A DNA stretch of 64,000 nucleotides from the NCBI GenBank assembly GCA_023375785.1, contig SZWC01003591.1, forward strand, positions 102,447 through 166,446. The letters run 5' to 3'. This stretch comes from Penium margaritaceum (lineage: Eukaryota > Streptophyta > Zygnematophyceae > Desmidiales > Peniaceae). A program made the position numbers and the translations under genes. Below, piece after piece: positions 61,101-64,000 of this stretch (position 1 is the first letter of the stretch; each line of letters starts with the position of its first letter). The notes beneath the pieces are model-generated. The model had not been told where the DNA came from and made no database searches. It worked only from the letters and a program-made list of their open reading frames with translations.

Positions 61101-61618
61101 AATGGTTTGGGAATACTGGTCATCAACGAGCAAGTACAAATACCTTAAAAACGGAATGGCACGGTACAGCTTCCATGCACAATGACGAACAAAATCAGGC
61201 ATATGTCACTGACTATGAGCAAAAGAATTTCACTCTGTGTGGTCAAGGTTGAGAACTGATGTTACGAGTCACAAGTGGCCAGAGGGTGAAACAATGGTTT
61301 GGGAATACCGGCTCTCGACTAGCAAGTACAAAGACCTTCAATAAGTAGTAGCACGGTGTGGCTACTATGCACAATGACCAACCAAAGTACGCATGTCACT
61401 GTCTATGACCAGAGAGTTTCACTATGTGTGGTCAATGCTGACATCTTATTATACGAGTCACAAATGGTGAAAGTGGGAAAAAATGGTTTGGGAGTACTAG
61501 TTATCAACTAGCAAGTACACATACCTTGAATAAGTAGTGCCACGGTGTGGCTACCTCGTACAATGACCAACCAAGGTAGGCATATGTTACATACCATGAC
61601 CAAAGAATTTCACTATGA
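46147..61618 (+). repeat. 191-bp satellite, main forward array (~81 units)
   Basis: The consensus runs tgaccatgaccaaagaattt, cactatgtgtggtcaacgtt, gacaactcataatacgagtc, acaaatggtcagagggggaa, acaatggtttgggaatacta, gttattgactagcaagtaca, aagaccttcaataagtagtg, gcacggtgtggctaccatgc, acaatgaccaaccaaagtag, gcatatgtcac. Units differ by scattered substitutions and a variable G-run. A few are shortened, e.g. about 50 bp missing at 51,428 and about 35 bp at 58,543. Frames of up to 121 codons appear on minus but shift at each unit, so I do not call genes. Confidence 0.96.
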
Positions 61619-62065
61619 TGGGTGAATGTTGACATTTTGGGCCTCGTGATGTTCCTCTTCATCTTGGGCCTCCAAGGAAAGTCGGTCGTCATTTGCTCCA
61701 ACGTCATCATCTTTGCCCTCTGCAACAACAGGTTCTGCGTCCACCACATCTGCTACGCCGGCGGCGCTGGCAAGGCCCTTGGCCTTATCGCCAATGCGTG
61801 GAGTTGACGACACCTCCTTTGCTTCCTCNACCATGACCAAAGAATTTCACTATGATGGGTGAACGTTGATGTTTTGGGCCTCGTGATGTTCCTCTTCATC
61901 TTGGGCCTCCAAGGAAAGTCGGTCGTCATTTGCTCCAACGTCATCATCTTTGCCCTCTGCAACAACAGGTTCTGCGTCCACCACATCTGCTACGCCGGCG
62001 GCGCTGGCAAGGCCCTTGGCCTTGTCGCCAATGCGTGGAGTTGACGACACCTCCTTTGCTTCCTC
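61593..62065. repeat. 236-bp direct duplication around a single N
   Basis: 61,593-61,828 and 61,830-62,065 have identical length and differ at only about four to five positions. Each starts with about 35 bp of satellite (accatgaccaaagaattt) followed by the same piece of the minus-strand acidic coding region. The N at 61,829 lies exactly between them. Confidence 0.92.
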
Positions 62066-62329
62066 GTTTCCCTTCACGATGTCCTTAGTGGAAGGGCTCC
62101 CACCGGACGTCATCTTCGTGAAAGTGGCAAATGCGGCATGGCTGGTGCTCGTCCCAGAAGCGCTCTTCTTCGACAACATTGTGCGAGGAGCACAACTCCC
62201 GGATGCGCTTAGGGCACTCTCCTTTGTTGGAGTTTTCGGAGGGCTTCCTCCTGCCACGAACATGGAAAGACCACCTCTCACCATGACTGGTGAGGAGGGG
62301 TGAAGGGGGGCAAGGGAGGGGGGGGGCAA
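61850..62329 (-). CDS. Hypothetical 159-aa acidic protein, cut by satellite
   Basis: A minus-strand frame from ATG (62,329) to a TAG lying in satellite sequence. The N-terminal half is Ser/Pro/Thr/Gly-rich and basic-neutral (GGSPPKTPTKES, SKKSASGTSTS); the C-terminal half is acidic (GKDDDVGANDDR, AQDEEEHHEAQ). It has no recognised domain, signal peptide or membrane segment and is probably disordered. The GC content is higher than in the satellite beside it. The last four residues and the stop come from satellite, so the true C-terminus is missing. Its 3' portion is repeated at 61,613-61,828. It may be a gene fragment or part of an unrecognised transposon; function unknown. Confidence 0.4.
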   Translation of the reverse strand: MPPPSLAPLHPSSPVMVRGGLSMFVAGGSPPKTPTKESALSASGSCAPRTMLSKKSASGTSTSHAAFATFTKMTSGGSPSTKDIVKGNEEAKEVSSTPRIGDKAKGLASAAGVADVVDAEPVVAEGKDDDVGANDDRLSLEAQDEEEHHEAQNINVHPS

Positions 62330-62636
62330 AGTTAATTGAGAGTATGGTGGTAAGTAGAATACATATACACAAGGAATATCTTCGAGTTATTTCAAGTTAT
62401 CTTGGCTAAGGAAAGCGGGATGGAATTGCTTCCCACAGTTTCCAAGTCCTTTGCAAAGGCAAGTGCCGAAATACCCCTCCTTTTCCACCATACTTTCATG
62501 AAATGAAGTTCAAAGTAAGAGGAAAGCATAAAATCATGGCCAAAAAACATGAAAAAAGAATTGACAGTGCAACTTGGAGAAAAAATAATTATTTGTTGGT
62601 TGTAGGATTTTCCCTTGGGTTGTAGCAAGCCGAAAA
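62330..62636. other. No recognised feature
   Basis: AT-leaning sequence upstream of the minus-strand acidic ORF, beginning with a G-rich tract near 62,300-62,325. It could hold a promoter for that ORF, but no TATA or other element stands out. The short minus frame at 62,392-62,628 has no recognisable features. Confidence 0.4.
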
Positions 62637-62758
62637 TCAGCCACTGATGGCGCTTTTGGAAAGTTCATTGTTTGCTCTTTCCACCAGTATGCTGCATGCA
62701 GAGTGTGGAGAAGTCTGCTGCCTGTTGCGGCTCTTCAAAGTTGGGGTATGTTTTTTAA

Positions 62759-63032
62759 GAAACTGGCCTGCTGCAACGAATCTACAACGCAACAGCAAGG
62801 CGGGCAAAAGCAAACGCGGCTGCGAACCTTGTCGCCAAAAACGACCTGGTCTGCTACTTCTGCGGCGTTCAAAGGATGGTGGAGCCGTCGGCGAATCAAT
62901 CTTCTCCTCCGGAATTGAGTGAGGAGAAGTGGAGTAGCGGCTGCAACTTCCTCGCGGCGACTCAGCAGGTTCGAGGTCGTCAAGCGACCAAGTCACCAAG
63001 GGTGACGACTAGCTCATGGATACCAATGTAAC
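62759..63032 (+). CDS. Possible coding segment with a CxxC pair
   Basis: A plus-strand frame open for about 91 codons, without an ATG near its start, following a T-rich stretch ending in AG (tttttttaag type, about 62,750-62,759), which resembles a splice acceptor. It reads Ala-rich (RRAKANAAANLVAKND), then VCYFCGVQRMVEP, then a polar Ser/Gln/Arg tail to TAA. The CYFC pair could be half of a zinc-binding site, but no partner pair is present. A minus-strand frame of 120 codons (62,637-62,999, Ser/Pro/Arg-rich) overlaps it; I cannot decide between them, and either may be chance. Confidence 0.2.
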
Positions 63033-63486
63033 ACGAGGATAACATCATGTCCATCATGTCACCGTCCAGGCCCCGATTTTCTGGACAAAAGGTGCGGCAA
63101 ACCTTTTAGGATTTTTGGCACTGGTCTAGGCAACATAAGAAAGTGGCATACATTTTGCCAGGTTTGGTACAATATGCATTTTTGTACCATTGTTTGAACT
63201 TGTAACTACCCTTCTACCTTCCATGAGTAAACTACTCATAATTGCGCTTGCATAACACTTCCAATGTTCGTTTCGGATGTTTGTGACATGTTCGGCCACC
63301 ATTTATTATGTTGTGAACCTCTTAGAAGTTCGAATACGTTTGGTCTTCTAATTAAGGATGGTAGAATCCTAAGAAGACGTGCCTTCACGCACACTCACAC
63401 TCAAAAACGCATTTCCCCAAATTGTAGCATTCTGCTATCCTCCTACCTGCGAACCACGACGCTTCAGCCTGAGTAAAGTAATTTAT
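63033..63486. other. No recognised feature
   Basis: AT-richer non-repetitive sequence with only short frames and a cacactcacactc run near 63,390. No RNA gene or repeat was seen. Confidence 0.4.
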
Positions 63487-63649
63487 GATTCTGGCGGGTG
63501 TGGAGTATATTCTTGATGAACTCCGGACAAGGAAGTGGCTTTTCCTCAGATCCGCGGGTATGGGGGATTTAGGCCCAGAACCCGAAAGAGTGAGGACCCG
63601 AACAACGTGGCGTTCCATCTCTCCACTGCCGGAGAGCAGCTGAACTTGA

Positions 63650-64000
63650 TACTGTCTCCACTTCCATCTTCAAGAGGCGGCTACTGCTCTGGCAGCTCAA
63701 TCCTTGGCGCCCAAGTTTGTCGTTACCAACCGACCAAGGGCAACTCGCACTGAGACAAGGCAGATCCAACTGCAAAAAGGGCAGCTCTCACACAGCGCGA
63801 GCGAAGCCAGAATGGGCAGCTTGAGCGTGGTCGTAGCGGAGGGAGTCTCTTCTGCCGCGTCGGCGCGGGTGACGGCATCTCCTCACAGCCACAGGCGGAC
63901 AAGCGCGGCACAGGCTCGGACACATGCTCGGCCGCAGGTTCAGGTTCATGTCCAGTCGCCGCTCCAGAGACGCGGCGGAGGAGTGGGAAGCTTGAGGGCA
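63650..64000 (+). CDS. GC-rich open frame running off the right edge
   Basis: Open for 117 codons from just after a TGA (63,647) to the end of the window; the first ATG is at 63,812. From that Met the product begins MGSLSVVVAEGVSSAASARV and is rich in Ser, Ala, Arg, Gln and His with few acidic residues. That composition is compatible with an organelle transit peptide, or simply with GC-rich noncoding sequence. No domain is visible in the part shown. A short frame upstream (ATG 63,487, 53 codons) is in a different phase. The remaining sequence to the right is needed to judge it. Confidence 0.25.

Overview
This is a eukaryotic, repeat-dominated window with no intact protein gene that I can recognise. 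Nested and decayed Ty1/copia and Ty3/gypsy retrotransposons, large satellite and minisatellite arrays and scaffold gaps (N) point to a large nuclear genome. A green alga or another early-diverging member of the green lineage would fit, but nothing here fixes the species.

Layout. 1-3,727: an 11-bp minisatellite (consensus gggtgcaacta). 3,728-4,267: a single-copy spacer. 4,268-11,850, 13,858-16,518 and 16,600-21,183: a 10-bp minisatellite (agttgtacgg), in plus orientation in the first two blocks and inverted in the third. The blocks are separated by a 2-kb GT-rich/single-copy interval and by an 80-bp inversion junction. 21,184-35,922: nested Ty1/copia elements. 35,923-37,268, 45,141-46,146 and 46,147-61,618: a ~191-bp satellite, reverse in the first two blocks and forward in the long third block (~81 units), with a palindromic turn-around at 46,129-46,164. 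37,269-45,140: a decayed Ty3/gypsy element lying inside the satellite. 61,593-62,065: a 236-bp direct duplication around a single N, at the edge of an acidic hypothetical coding region. 62,330-64,000: mostly unrecognised sequence, with one GC-rich open frame running off the right edge.

The most informative structure is the copia region, which is three levels deep. (1) An outer copia element has lost its 5' end; its internal region is 21,184-25,267 plus 34,943-35,234 and its 3' LTR is 35,235-35,922. (2) An inner copia element of about 6.3 kb (5' LTR 25,268-25,947; 3' LTR starting 30,868 and ending 34,942) sits in the outer RNase H domain, flanked by the 5-bp duplication ctcct. Removing it brings the outer reading frame back in phase. 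(3) A 3.4-kb block made of two satellites (about 240 bp and 292 bp) is inserted in the inner 3' LTR, flanked by the 8-bp duplication tggtgagg, which is single-copy in the 5' LTR. The inner element starts with a primer-binding site matching the anticodon stem-loop of initiator tRNA-Met, as in Drosophila copia, instead of the tRNA 3' end.

Both copia copies and the gypsy copy carry many in-frame stops and frameshifts. Both copia copies have a changed residue in the catalytic YVDD box, so neither is autonomous now. No CRISPR, rRNA, functional tRNA or operon-like organisation is visible.
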